Part shown: piece after piece, positions 19,395 through 28,667 of the stretch
How positions within the stretch are numbered: the first letter of the stretch is position 1
How the letters are laid out: every line of letters starts with the position of its first letter
Origin: Sinomicrobium pectinilyticum
GTDB taxonomy: Bacteria > Bacteroidota > Bacteroidia > Flavobacteriales > Flavobacteriaceae
Length of the DNA: 52,255 bases
Direction of reading: 5' to 3'
Assembly (NCBI RefSeq): GCF_003725735.1
Contig: NZ_RJTM01000156.1
Span: 1 to 52,255 of the forward strand
Notes under the pieces: model-generated
Told to the model about the DNA's origin: nothing
What the model saw: only the letters and a program-made list of their open reading frames with translations
Database searches by the model: none
Position numbers and translations under genes: made by a program

Positions 19395-20630
19395 TCAATC
19401 GAACCGCATGGCCCTTGCAGGCATTATTTTTGTTATTATATAAGAGGGTATCAGCAACATCGTCAAACACAGAAGAAGAGTTCCCAGGTTGAGCAATATA
19501 ATGTACACGGGGCTGACGTATACCGGAACTTCGGTTACATAATAGGTTTCCGGATCCAGGGCTATAAAACCGAAATATTTCTGGAGCAGTAAAAGGCCGA
19601 GGCCTATCAGGTTCCCCCAGAAAAGCCCGATAGCGATCAGGTAACCTGCATTGTAAAGGAAAATTTTCCGGATCGTCCAGTCATCACTTCCCAGGGCTTT
19701 CAGTATACCGATCATCTGTGTACGTTCCAGTATAAGTACGAGCAGGGCAGTGATCATATTAAATCCGCCTACGATGATAAGTATTCCTATAATTATGGCA
19801 ATATTAAAATCAAACAACCCCAGCCATTCGAAAATAGAGGGATATTGATCCAGTATGGTTTCCGAATCGAGTGTGGACAGGGTTTTTCCGTATACTTCAT
19901 TTCCTTTTTCTTCCAGATCATCAAAATCGTCTATAAAGACTTCAAAATTCCCTACTTCATCTTCAGACCATCCGTTCATCCGTTGTATATGACGTATATC
20001 CACCAAAATATACTTGGCATCGAACTCCTGGAAACCGCTGTCGTAAATACCGGTGATCTTGAATATCCGCTGATTGGGCATGGTACTTTCCTTATCCTTC
20101 AGGAAGAAGGTATAAAATGTGTCATCCACATCCAGTTGCAGCCTGTCCGCGAGATATCTGGATATGAGTACCTCGTTGTTCAGTTTTCCGCTGTAGTCCG
20201 GTAATTTTCCTTTAACCAGATATTCCCTGAAGTATTGCCAGTTATAATCTTTGCCCGCTCCTTTGGCTATAATACCTTCGAAAGTATTTTCGAGCCGGAT
20301 AATCCCGGCCTTTGCGGCCACTGCCTGAACATGAGTTATACCGTCGATACTTCGGAATTCCGGGTAAAACTCCTGGTGGACAGATATGGGATATACGGAA
20401 ACTTCCGATTCGTTATTATCGTAATTGTAGATCTGTATATGACCGTTGAACGCCGCTATCTTTTCGCGGATCTTGTGCTGTAAGCCCACTCCGGTAGCTA
20501 TGGCCACCAGCATCATGATTATTCCTATGGCTATGGCAGCGATGGCGATTTTTATAATTGGCGCCGATACACTACTTTTATAATCTTTGGACTTAATAAT
20601 GCGTTTCGCTATGAAAAACTCTAAATTCAA
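19395..20630 (-). CDS. LolC/E-like lipoprotein-releasing ABC permease
   Basis: The 411-residue inner-membrane protein has the LolC/LolE/FtsX topology: helix 1 at about 18-45, a periplasmic domain to about 265, then three helices. Family motifs include the N-terminal NLEFFIAKRI, LERTQMIGILKALGSDDWTIRKIF before helix 3, and the ending IMPARAMRFD. LolC/E proteins extract lipoproteins from the inner membrane with LolD and LolA. No ATPase is adjacent, so the partner must be elsewhere. The start chosen is TTG at 20630, which gives the conserved NLEFF start and lies just after a promoter box; no ATG fits. Confidence 0.88.
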   Translation of the reverse strand: MNLEFFIAKRIIKSKDYKSSVSAPIIKIAIAAIAIGIIMMLVAIATGVGLQHKIREKIAAFNGHIQIYNYDNNESEVSVYPISVHQEFYPEFRSIDGITHVQAVAAKAGIIRLENTFEGIIAKGAGKDYNWQYFREYLVKGKLPDYSGKLNNEVLISRYLADRLQLDVDDTFYTFFLKDKESTMPNQRIFKITGIYDSGFQEFDAKYILVDIRHIQRMNGWSEDEVGNFEVFIDDFDDLEEKGNEVYGKTLSTLDSETILDQYPSIFEWLGLFDFNIAIIIGILIIVGGFNMITALLVLILERTQMIGILKALGSDDWTIRKIFLYNAGYLIAIGLFWGNLIGLGLLLLQKYFGFIALDPETYYVTEVPVYVSPVYIILLNLGTLLLCLTMLLIPSYIITKIMPARAMRFD

Positions 20631-20654
20631 CGGACCCTTTTGGTTTACAAACCT

Positions 20655-20662
20655 CAAAAATA
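20655..20662 (-). promoter_or_regulatory. Promoter -7 box for the LolC/E-like gene
   Basis: TATTTTTG on the minus strand lies 24 bases before the proposed TTG start at 20630 and supports that start. Confidence 0.55.
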
Positions 20663-20691
20663 CATTTTTATTACGGTTCGGCCGCGAAATT

Positions 20692-22068
20692 ATGAGGAAG
20701 GCTTTATATATTCCCCTTTACAAGGTCAGAAAAAAAGGGAACGGGAAAGGTACGGAACACACCAGTGGAAAAACACCGCAGGGCCTGCTTTGGCCCCGTA
20801 CTGGTCCGTTCACACCTGCCGGTCATTTTCCGGCATGGCCCGACCTCAGAATATTGCTTTTCTTTTTACTGATAACGGCATGTGGTAACCGGGCTTCATC
20901 CAAACAGGCAGAAAGGACAGCTGAACCCGGACAAACACAACCTGTAAAAATGAAGATAGAAACGGGCGCCGACCGGACCGACGCATATTTACCACTCCTG
21001 CAGGGCAAACGTGTAGGTATAGTAGCCAATCCCACCAGCATTATTTTCAGGGACGCGAAAAAAACGGAATACACCCACATGGTGGACAGCCTGTTGAAAC
21101 TGGGCATAAGCGTACAGAAAGTATTTGCTCCGGAACATGGTTTCCGGGGTACCGCAGATGCGGGCGAGGCGGTTAAGGACGGGAAAGATCCGAAAACGGG
21201 GCTGCCTGTTATTTCCCTTTACGGCGATAACAAAAAACCCCGGCAGGAACAGTTAAAGGATATTGATGTGCTCATTTTTGACCTCCAGGACGTGGGCGTA
21301 CGCTTTTATACTTATATCTCTACCCTTCACTATGTGATGGAGGCATGTGCCGAAACCGGAAAATCGCTTATCGTACTGGACCGCCCGAACCCGAACGGAC
21401 ATTTTGTGGATGGTCCCATTCTGGAACCGAAATACAAGAGTTTCGTAGGCATGCATCCTATTCCTATCGCACACGGCATGACCATAGGGGAATATGCGTT
21501 TATGATCAACGGAGAAAAATGGCTTGCCAATGGTGTACAATGTCCTGTCCGGGTTATTTCCTGTGCCAATTACACCAAAGATATGCCGTATGAACTGCCG
21601 GTAAAGCCCTCCCCGAACTTACCGAATGCACAAGCCATTAATTTATACCCGAGCACCTGTCTGTTTGAAGGTACCAATGTCAGTGAAGGCCGCGGAACGG
21701 ACAAGCAATTCCAGGTATACGGCTCTCCTTATCTTTCGCAAAAGGATTATCCGTTCAGTTTTACGCCCAAACCCAATTCCGGTTCCAAGAGCCCTAAATA
21801 CAATGGGAAAATGTGCCACGGAGAAGACCTTTCGGAAAGCAAAAGATTAAGCCGTATTGAGCTTCAATGGCTTATCCGTGCTTATGCTCATACTGCAAAC
21901 CGAAGCGAGTTCTTTACCGATTTCTTTGTGAAACTTGCCGGGACCAAAGCGCTCCAACAACAAATTGAAGCGGGGGCCTCAGAAGATGAAATCAGGGAAA
22001 GCTGGAAAAAAGGCCTGCAGGAATTCCGCAAAATACGGGAAAAATACCTGCTCTATGAAGATGCCTGA
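20692..22068 (+). CDS. NamZ-like exo-beta-N-acetylmuramidase (DUF1343), lipoprotein
   Basis: The body of this protein (about residues 80-450) matches DUF1343, the NamZ family, which removes non-reducing-end N-acetylmuramic acid from peptidoglycan fragments. Motifs seen include GKRVGIVANPTS, FAPEHGFRGTADAGE, DLQDVGVRFYTYI, LDRPNPNG, EYAFMINGE and LFEGTNVSEGRGTD. A lipoprotein signal (LRILLFFLLITAC, lipid-modified Cys64) implies anchoring in an envelope membrane. The start is uncertain: ATG at 20692 leaves 50 unusual residues before the hydrophobic segment, and no closer ATG is in frame. It is divergent from the LolC/E-like gene. Confidence 0.85.
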   Translation: MRKALYIPLYKVRKKGNGKGTEHTSGKTPQGLLWPRTGPFTPAGHFPAWPDLRILLFFLLITACGNRASSKQAERTAEPGQTQPVKMKIETGADRTDAYLPLLQGKRVGIVANPTSIIFRDAKKTEYTHMVDSLLKLGISVQKVFAPEHGFRGTADAGEAVKDGKDPKTGLPVISLYGDNKKPRQEQLKDIDVLIFDLQDVGVRFYTYISTLHYVMEACAETGKSLIVLDRPNPNGHFVDGPILEPKYKSFVGMHPIPIAHGMTIGEYAFMINGEKWLANGVQCPVRVISCANYTKDMPYELPVKPSPNLPNAQAINLYPSTCLFEGTNVSEGRGTDKQFQVYGSPYLSQKDYPFSFTPKPNSGSKSPKYNGKMCHGEDLSESKRLSRIELQWLIRAYAHTANRSEFFTDFFVKLAGTKALQQQIEAGASEDEIRESWKKGLQEFRKIREKYLLYEDA

Positions 22069-22141
22069 AGTAACGGGTCAGTGAAGTCTGATTAAAAATC
22101 GTCGCGTTTTTTTAAGCGGTGATTCCTGGTTTTTTTCACCT

Positions 22142-22179
22142 GAAATAAATTGCCCGGAAAGAGATCTCCCCGGGCAATT
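22142..22179 (-). terminator. Terminator after asnB
   Basis: A 10-bp stem (22148-22157 with 22170-22179) around a 12-base loop is followed on the minus strand by a modest T-rich tract. It lies 28 bases past the asnB stop. Confidence 0.6.
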
Positions 22180-22206
22180 CCAATATAATTCGGCTGGTTT
22201 ATTTTT

Positions 22207-23868
22207 TTACAGGGCAGCTTTGGCCTTCTCTACGGCTATAGTGGTATCTGCCTTAACATGCGCAGCGTTCGCCCGGCCACTCGGATCGGTATTTTCCTGC
22301 CATTTCGGTATCCATTTCTTCACTGTTCTGGCAGCACTTTCCTGAGGGAAGTGTTTATGGAATATCTCCCGGTAGAAATACGCTTCTTTGGTCGTAGGCG
22401 TGTTGATCGTATATTTTTCTGCAGCAGATGCCAGTTCCGCATCGGTCACCCGTGAAGCACAGTGTGCTATGAGCGTGTCGATCCAGTTGTAACCTACACC
22501 ATCTGAAAATTGTTCCTTTTGCCTCCACAATACTTCATCCGGCAGGAAAGGACGTTCCGGAGTATCGAAAGCCTTTCGCAGTATATATTTTTCCACACCG
22601 TCATAAGTTTTCGGCTGCTTGAATTCCGGCATTATTTCCATTGCTGTCTGCAGGAAAGACTTGTCCAGGAACGGTACTCTGGCTTCCAGTCCGTGAGCCA
22701 TTGTACTTTTATCCGCACGCAGGCAGTCTGCCGTAGAAAGTTTCTGTACCCTGTCTACGGTTTCTTTCTGGAATTCCTGGGCAGAAGGGGCATTCCTGAA
22801 ATAGAGATAGCCTCCGAATATCTCATCGGCACCTTCCCCGCTCAGCACTACTTTTACGCCCATATCGGTAATGGCCTTGCTCATAAAATACATGGGGGTG
22901 GATGCCCGGATGGAAGTAACATCATAAGTTTCCAGATGCCATACCAGCTTTTCCAGTATCTCAATCCCTTCTTCTATGGTGAAATATATTTCGTGGTGTT
23001 CCATACCGAGATAATCGGCCACTTTTCTGGCGGCAATAAGGTCGGGAGCATCGGCATCCAGTCCTATGGAAAAGGAGTGTAGTTTTTGTCCTGTCCCTTC
23101 CAGCAACCTACAGGCTATGGAAGAGGTCAGGGAGGAATCCAGTCCGCCGGAAAGCAATACTCCCAGCGGCACATCGCTCATGAGACGCTTTTTTGTAGCT
23201 GCAATAAGACTTTCTCTAAGCTTATCCAGGTCCAGGTCTTCTGTTGCAGTTTCATAATCGAACCATTTTGGTGTGAAATAGCGTACAAACCCTGTCTTTG
23301 GCGTATAAAAATGACCGGGAGGAAATGTGGAGAATTCCACACACTGATCGGCTATGACTTTCATTTCGGAAGAGAAATACATACGTCCCTCTGCATCGGT
23401 ACCGTAGTATAACGGTTTTACCCCTATAGGGTCTCTCCCCGCGATAAAGTCATCTCCATCGATAACCACAAAGGCAAAAACGCCATCGAGTTTGTTACAG
23501 AAATCATAACCGAACTCTTCATAAAGATGTACGATCACCTCAGAATCGGAAGTCGTCCTGAAAGTATGTTCCTTAAGTTCGTTTTTTCTCAGTTCTTTAT
23601 GGTTGTATATTTCCCCGTTGTGTACCATCCAGGCACTATCCGTTCCTTGTATGGGTTGTTTCCCCGTATGGAGATCAATAATGGAAAGCCTTTCATGGCT
23701 GAGTATATGTCCGTTTTCCGTAAGGTGCAGATCGCTTTCATCCGGTCCCCTGTGGCCCATTCTCTTCGACATTTCTTTTATCAGCACGGTGTCCAGTGCA
23801 GGCTTCCTTTCTAAAGTTGCCCCCTCCTCGGTATATGTTCCGTTTATCACTGCTAATATTCCACACAT
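22207..23868 (-). CDS. asnB: Glutamine-hydrolysing asparagine synthetase B
   Basis: AsnB makes asparagine from aspartate, ATP and glutamine in the cytoplasm. The 553-residue product is of normal length. It starts MCGILAV, so Cys2 is the amidotransferase nucleophile after Met removal. The glutaminase domain (1-200) has HRGPDES, LSIIDL and NGEIYNH. The synthetase domain has the pyrophosphate loop LLSGGLDSSL (about 236-245), SGEGADEIFGGYLYF and the downstream RVPFLD. A short Ala/Lys-rich C-terminal tail is unremarkable. It is monocistronic, with its own promoter and terminator. Confidence 0.97.
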   Translation of the reverse strand: MCGILAVINGTYTEEGATLERKPALDTVLIKEMSKRMGHRGPDESDLHLTENGHILSHERLSIIDLHTGKQPIQGTDSAWMVHNGEIYNHKELRKNELKEHTFRTTSDSEVIVHLYEEFGYDFCNKLDGVFAFVVIDGDDFIAGRDPIGVKPLYYGTDAEGRMYFSSEMKVIADQCVEFSTFPPGHFYTPKTGFVRYFTPKWFDYETATEDLDLDKLRESLIAATKKRLMSDVPLGVLLSGGLDSSLTSSIACRLLEGTGQKLHSFSIGLDADAPDLIAARKVADYLGMEHHEIYFTIEEGIEILEKLVWHLETYDVTSIRASTPMYFMSKAITDMGVKVVLSGEGADEIFGGYLYFRNAPSAQEFQKETVDRVQKLSTADCLRADKSTMAHGLEARVPFLDKSFLQTAMEIMPEFKQPKTYDGVEKYILRKAFDTPERPFLPDEVLWRQKEQFSDGVGYNWIDTLIAHCASRVTDAELASAAEKYTINTPTTKEAYFYREIFHKHFPQESAARTVKKWIPKWQENTDPSGRANAAHVKADTTIAVEKAKAAL

Positions 23869-23900
23869 AACTATTATGTTTTTGGTTTCTAATTACATTG

Positions 23901-23931
23901 CAAATATCAGATTTAACTTTCATTTTACAAA
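23901..23931 (-). promoter_or_regulatory. Promoter of asnB (-33 and -7 boxes)
   Basis: On the minus strand, TTTG (23931-23928), a 19-base spacer, then GATATTTG (23908-23901), one mismatch from TAnnTTTG. The box ends 32 bases before the asnB ATG. Confidence 0.5.
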
Positions 23932-24109
23932 CATAATGCATCAAATCAACTACATTAATAAACATGGAAATGATTTTCAACATATTTTTGAAATAAAAAC
24001 CCGGGATAAAAGCTACATATTCAAACAAATTGTAAGTTAAAAGAAGAAAAGGGGGAAATTCCCCCTTAGAAACGGGATTTCTCCCCTTACTCCTCATTTT
24101 TTCGGGAAA
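23932..24109. other. Intergenic region between asnB and the collagen-like lipoprotein
   Basis: This is the core of a 304-base gap between divergent genes. It is A+T-rich and holds no recognisable gene. The promoters for the two flanking genes lie at its edges. Confidence 0.4.
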
Positions 24110-24117
24110 TATATTTG
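24110..24117 (+). promoter_or_regulatory. Promoter -7 box for the collagen-like lipoprotein
   Basis: TATATTTG matches TAnnTTTG and lies 55 bases before the ATG at 24173. Confidence 0.55.
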
Positions 24118-24172
24118 TCTCCATAATTAACCATCCGGTACTAATAAACCTACCGGAAAAAACCTTATAATC

Positions 24173-24718
24173 ATGAAAACCAGATTTTTTTATTGTATCG
24201 TGCTATTTTTAGGCATTGGTCTGATAGCATGTTCGGACGGAGAAGACGGCATCGATGGTGTGGACGGTATCGATGGCGAACAGGGACCTGCCGGTCCGCA
24301 GGGGCCACAGGGTATAGAAGGCAATGCCAATGTTACCCAGTATACGTTCGGTAACCACGATTTTTCTGCAACAGCCAGTATTATTTTGGATATTCCGGAT
24401 ATAACTGAAGAAGATATGAATCAGAGTGCCTGGTTTGTATACCTGGTACGTCCCAGCAAAAATGTTTATCCGATACCGGGTACCGGATTGAACGGGGCCT
24501 CGGAATACCGTCTTTACTGGTCACCTATCCTGATAGGCGAGGTGAATACGGTACGTTTCAATATTCAGAAGACATCGGGCACCGGAGAAGAGTACACGAA
24601 CATTCAGATCATCCAGGTATTTGCCAATAATACGGAAGACCTTAGCAGCAAAGGACTACCGGATATCGATTTCAGAAACTATGAGGCTGTGAAGGCTCAT
24701 TACCGGCTTACCAACTAA
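24173..24718 (+). CDS. Small lipoprotein with collagen-like Gly-X-Y repeats
   Basis: The 181-residue product has a lipoprotein signal peptide (MKTRFFYCIVLFLGIGLIAC, lipid-modified Cys20). A short run of Gly-X-Y triplets follows (about 22-51: DGEDGIDGVDGIDGEQGPAG, then PQGPQGIEG). The rest is a beta-rich domain (about 52-181) with no family I recognise. Such collagen-like lipoproteins are frequent in Bacteroidota and are thought to be surface or envelope attached; the function is unknown. Flanking genes give no hint. It ends before a strong hairpin shared with the convergent GSCFA gene. Confidence 0.85.
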   Translation: MKTRFFYCIVLFLGIGLIACSDGEDGIDGVDGIDGEQGPAGPQGPQGIEGNANVTQYTFGNHDFSATASIILDIPDITEEDMNQSAWFVYLVRPSKNVYPIPGTGLNGASEYRLYWSPILIGEVNTVRFNIQKTSGTGEEYTNIQIIQVFANNTEDLSSKGLPDIDFRNYEAVKAHYRLTN

Positions 24719-24727
24719 ATCTGCATG

Positions 24728-24769
24728 ATACGGGCCCCTGCAGTTTGAGGACAGGGGTCCCGTATTTTA
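24728..24769. terminator. Bidirectional terminator
   Basis: A 13-bp stem with one bulge (24728-24740 with 24752-24765) and an 11-base loop, followed by TTTT and then AAAA. It serves the collagen-like lipoprotein and the convergent GSCFA gene, whose stop codon lies at its edge. Confidence 0.75.
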
Positions 24770-25705
24770 AAACCGAATATAGGGGATCTTTTTCTGTAAA
24801 CGGGATATTTTCTCCTGCAGGTTTTTCAAAAACTTCTGGTGCTCACCGGAATCCGGAGCAAAGGGTTTATGGCTCAGACTTTTTTGAATCCCGTCTATGT
24901 CTTCCATAACCGGGACGGCTTCCGGGGATATCCATACCCCGGTAAACTTCTCCCAGATATAATCTATGGCAGTCTGGCTGGGATGCAACATATCTTCGGC
25001 ATAAAACCGGTAATCCCGGAGTTCATCCATCATAATTTCATAGGAAGGAAAATAGGTCCCTTCTTCGGCAACACGGTGCAGAGCGGTGATGAGATGTGCC
25101 TTACTGCGTTGGTTTTCCACAAAGCCATCTCTAAGGTGCCGTACGGGGGAAATGGTAAAAACAAAATGTATATCCGGATTGACAGCATGAATATTTTCCC
25201 GTATCCGCATAATATTACCTTCTATTTCTTCTGTCAAGGCCAATACTTTGGTAAACCTGTGCTGTGGTACTTTATGACAATTCGCCACGAACTTTCCCGT
25301 ATCGTTAAGCCGGTATCCCCAGGCAGTACCCAGGGTAATTACCACATGAGAAGTATTTTTCAGATATTCCGCCGTATCTTCTATGGCCCGGTTAATGCGA
25401 AAAAGCACTTTCTCCGGAGAGCGGTCGCTCATATCCGAATGAGTATCAAAACAATGCCAGCGTCCGTTATGTTCAAAAACAGCATCCTCCGTGTATTTCT
25501 CTCCGCTCCTGACTTTTGCAGTGAAATTTTCGATCGCTGCGGGATGGAACAATATCCCCATCGGATTTTGCAGACAGGGAAATTTATAATAATCCAGCTT
25601 GCTTCCTATATTTTCTACAAAACACGAACCGAGAAGCAACAACCGCGAGTTGTAATCTATACGATTGTTCCCGGCCGGTATTTTTATTTGTGTTTGCAGT
25701 TTCAT
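24767..25705 (-). CDS. GSCFA domain protein
   Basis: The 312-residue protein carries the name-giving motif GSCFVENIG at 26-34 and belongs to the GSCFA family, related to SGNH/GDSL hydrolases. A later block with FTISPVRHLRDGFVENQRSK and YFPSYEIMMDELRDYRFYAEDMLHPS (as two pieces) contains the His likely to complete a catalytic set. There is no signal peptide. The substrate is unknown. It lies 93 bases downstream of alaS on the same strand and could be cotranscribed. Confidence 0.88.
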   Translation of the reverse strand: MKLQTQIKIPAGNNRIDYNSRLLLLGSCFVENIGSKLDYYKFPCLQNPMGILFHPAAIENFTAKVRSGEKYTEDAVFEHNGRWHCFDTHSDMSDRSPEKVLFRINRAIEDTAEYLKNTSHVVITLGTAWGYRLNDTGKFVANCHKVPQHRFTKVLALTEEIEGNIMRIRENIHAVNPDIHFVFTISPVRHLRDGFVENQRSKAHLITALHRVAEEGTYFPSYEIMMDELRDYRFYAEDMLHPSQTAIDYIWEKFTGVWISPEAVPVMEDIDGIQKSLSHKPFAPDSGEHQKFLKNLQEKISRLQKKIPYIRF

Positions 25706-25798
25706 TGTCCTGTGGGGTTTTAAGGTACATCCTTTCTCTGCCTCTTACTTCCAGGCAGGTTATGTATTTATCAATGTTCCGTAACTGCAACAGGTCTA

Positions 25799-28414
25799 TT
25801 ATTTTACAAACTCACGCGCTTTTTCGAGCACCTGGGGTATGCCCCCGGGGTTCTTACCGCCCGCTGTTGCAAAGAAAGCCTGTCCGCCACCGCCGCCTTG
25901 TATGAGTTTCCCCAGTTCCCGGACCACCTGCCCGGCATTAAGGGATTTTTCTTCTGCAAGTTCTTTGGATATGTAGCATGTCAGTAAAGCTTTACCCTCG
26001 TGCTCAGCAGCAAACAGCACAAAGAGGTTTTTCAGCCCTTTTCCCATATCAAAAGCCAGATCTTTCACCACACTAGGATCCAGGTCTACACGGGCAGCCA
26101 GAAAACGGGCACCGTTTACCTCTTCCAGTTTAGCCATGAGTTCGCCTTTCAGGTTTTTGGCTTTGGCTTTTAAAAGTGAATCCACCTGCTTTTTCAGGGT
26201 ATTATTCTCTTCCTGGAGGGCTACAATGGCCTTTACCGGGTCTTTGGCATTTTTCAACACTGTTTTCACTTCCCTGAACGTATCGCTCTGCGAGGTAAAG
26301 TACTCTTTGGCTGCATCGAGTGTTATGGCTTCTATACGGCGTATCCCTGCCGCTACCGCACTTTCCCCGGTAATTATAAAATGCCAGATGTCTGCCGTAT
26401 TCTGTACATGTGTACCTCCGCATAACTCCATGCTTTCCCCGAAACGGATAGACCTTACGGTATCTCCGTATTTTTCACCGAAAAGCGCCATTGCTCCTTC
26501 CTCTATGGCCTGATGATAGGGGATATTCCTCTTTTCTTCCAGGGGGAGCTGTTCTCTTATCCTGGCATTTACAAAATCTTCCACGGCCTGCAGCTCTTCG
26601 GGACTTACTTTACTGAAGTGAGAGAAATCGAACCGCAAATGGTCATTATGTACCATGGACCCTTTTTGCTCTACATGATCTCCAAGCACTTTTCGCAACG
26701 CCTGATGAAGCAGGTGCGTTGCCGAGTGGTTCGCAGAGGTCCTTCTCCGCTGGTTCTTATCAACTACCGCTTTAAAGGAGCCTTCTATGTTACGCGGCAG
26801 ACTTTTGGCAAAGTGTACGATAAGATTATTTTCCTTTTTCGTATCTATAATATAGGCTACATCACCATCGGCCGATTCTATGTACCCCTTATCGCCTACC
26901 TGTCCGCCTCCTTCGGGATAGAAAGGGGTGAGATTAAAGACCACCTGGTACATTTCCCCGTCCTTTTTGCTGCTCACTGCCCTGTAGCGGGTAATCTTTA
27001 CCCGGGTATCCAGCATGTCATAACCGACAAATTCTTCTTCGGCGTCTTCGGCAAGCACCACCCAGTCTCCCGTAGTCACCGATGTCGCTGCCCTGGAACG
27101 TTCCTTTTGTTTTTGCAGTTCTTTTTCAAATCCTTCCTGGTCCAGTCCGTAGCCTTTTTCACTGAGTATAAGTGCCGTAAGATCTATGGGAAAACCATAC
27201 GTATCGTAAAGTTCAAAGGCCTTGGCCCCGGAAACATGGTTATCTTTTGCAGCGGAAATAATGGTCTCCAGTAAAACGAGCCCCTGGTCGAGTGTCTTTA
27301 AAAAAGATTGTTCTTCTTCTTTTATAACATTGACCACAAGATTCTTCTGAGACTTTATCTCCGGAAATGCCTGGTGCATCTGGTTACTCAATGTATCTAC
27401 CAGCTTGTAAATGAAAGGTTCTTTCTGGTTCAGAAAAGTAAACCCGTAACGGATGGCCCGTCTCAAAATCCTTCGTATTACATAGCCTGCACCGGTATTG
27501 CTTGGCAACTGCCCGTCTGCAATGGCAAAAGCCACCGCCCGAACATGATCGGCAATAACCCTGACGGCTATGTCGGTCTTTTCTTCCTTGCCGTAGCGGG
27601 AATTGGTTATAGCTTCTATCTCACGGATCAACGGGGTAAACACGTCGGTGTCGTAGTTGCTCCGTACTCCTTGCAGTACCATGCACAGACGTTCGAACCC
27701 CATTCCCGTATCTACGTGTTTTGCAGGCAGTTTTTCGAGGGAACCGTCTGCCTTACGATTAAATTCCATGAATACCAGGTTCCATATTTCCACAACCTGC
27801 GGGTGGTCTTTATTTACAAGTTCCCTCCCGGGAATTCTGTCTCTCTCTTCTTCGGTACGTATATCTATATGGATCTCCGAGCACGGTCCGCAGGGGCCCT
27901 GGTCTCCCATTTCCCAGAAATTATCTTTCTTACTTCCGGGTATAATCCTTTCTTCGGGTACAATACCGGCCCATAATTTATAAGCCTCCGCGTCTTCGCG
28001 CAGGCCATCATCGGAAGACCCTTCGAAATAGGTGACATATAGCCTGTCTTTATCTATTTTAAATTCTTCGGTAAGCAGTTCCCATGCCCAGGCGATGGCC
28101 TCTTTCTTAAAGTAATCGCCAAAACTCCAGTTACCCAGCATTTCAAACATGGTGTGGTGATAGGTATCTTTTCCTACTTCTTCCAAGTCGTTGTGCTTAC
28201 CACTCACCCGTAGGCATTTCTGGGAGTCCGTAACCCGCAGTGCCACGGGTTTTCTGTTCCCCAGGAAATACTCTTTGAACTGGTTCATCCCCGCATTGGT
28301 AAACATCAGTGTAGGGTCGTCCTTTATGACCATTGGGGCGGACGGCACGATCGTATGTTGCCTTTCTTCAAAAAATGCTAAAAAACGCTTCCTTATTTCC
28401 TGTGATGTCATCAT
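25799..28414 (-). CDS. alaS: Alanyl-tRNA synthetase
   Basis: The 871-residue enzyme charges tRNA-Ala in the cytoplasm and is full length. The class II catalytic domain occupies about 1-240 ([29 protein letters not shown]). The tRNA-recognition part follows (to about 450). The editing domain has the zinc-binding HSATHLLH and CGGTHVQNT (about 570-700), and the C-terminal C-Ala region ends with a Gly-rich GGGGGQAFF motif. Start is ATG at 28414, or the next codon, also ATG. The leader contains a perfect 18-bp palindrome (28426-28443). Confidence 0.97.
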   Translation of the reverse strand: MMTSQEIRKRFLAFFEERQHTIVPSAPMVIKDDPTLMFTNAGMNQFKEYFLGNRKPVALRVTDSQKCLRVSGKHNDLEEVGKDTYHHTMFEMLGNWSFGDYFKKEAIAWAWELLTEEFKIDKDRLYVTYFEGSSDDGLREDAEAYKLWAGIVPEERIIPGSKKDNFWEMGDQGPCGPCSEIHIDIRTEEERDRIPGRELVNKDHPQVVEIWNLVFMEFNRKADGSLEKLPAKHVDTGMGFERLCMVLQGVRSNYDTDVFTPLIREIEAITNSRYGKEEKTDIAVRVIADHVRAVAFAIADGQLPSNTGAGYVIRRILRRAIRYGFTFLNQKEPFIYKLVDTLSNQMHQAFPEIKSQKNLVVNVIKEEEQSFLKTLDQGLVLLETIISAAKDNHVSGAKAFELYDTYGFPIDLTALILSEKGYGLDQEGFEKELQKQKERSRAATSVTTGDWVVLAEDAEEEFVGYDMLDTRVKITRYRAVSSKKDGEMYQVVFNLTPFYPEGGGQVGDKGYIESADGDVAYIIDTKKENNLIVHFAKSLPRNIEGSFKAVVDKNQRRRTSANHSATHLLHQALRKVLGDHVEQKGSMVHNDHLRFDFSHFSKVSPEELQAVEDFVNARIREQLPLEEKRNIPYHQAIEEGAMALFGEKYGDTVRSIRFGESMELCGGTHVQNTADIWHFIITGESAVAAGIRRIEAITLDAAKEYFTSQSDTFREVKTVLKNAKDPVKAIVALQEENNTLKKQVDSLLKAKAKNLKGELMAKLEEVNGARFLAARVDLDPSVVKDLAFDMGKGLKNLFVLFAAEHEGKALLTCYISKELAEEKSLNAGQVVRELGKLIQGGGGGQAFFATAGGKNPGGIPQVLEKAREFVK

Positions 28415-28425
28415 TTTTCTTTTGG

Positions 28426-28443
28426 TCCCGATAATTATCGGGA
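28426..28443. repeat. 18-bp perfect palindrome in the alaS leader
   Basis: TCCCGATAATTATCGGGA is fully self-complementary and begins 11 bases upstream of the alaS start. It could be a protein-binding operator, an mRNA hairpin near the start codon, or a copy of a genome-wide palindromic repeat. Confidence 0.6.
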
Positions 28444-28545
28444 TTATACTGTTTTGTTTACGGGCCGTAAAGGTAACAGAAAATATCTCTTTTTCCGTTT
28501 TCAGAAGGTTTTCTCCCTTTCCGGTATCTTAACCTTTTCTAAAAA

Positions 28546-28577
28546 TTGCGGTAACTCAAAAACAATTTCTATATTTG
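28546..28577 (+). promoter_or_regulatory. Promoter upstream of the M23 peptidase gene
   Basis: TTG (28546-28548), a 21-base spacer and TATATTTG (28570-28577) form a Bacteroidota-type promoter. It implies a leader of about 85 bases before the ATG at 28668. Confidence 0.5.
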
Positions 28578-28667
28578 TCCGTTACGTATGTATATTACCC
28601 TGAATAAAAAGGCTTTTCCCGGTATACCGGTCCGCGCAGACAGGGCAAAAATAGAATATTTTAATTT

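Noticed and set aside
23868-24172. Possible small RNA between asnB and the collagen-like lipoprotein
   Set aside because: Only the promoters of the flanking genes are visible; there is no terminator or stable fold in the interior.
27690-27710. GTTCGAACCCC, resembling a tRNA T-arm
   Set aside because: It lies inside alaS coding sequence and no cloverleaf can be drawn around it.
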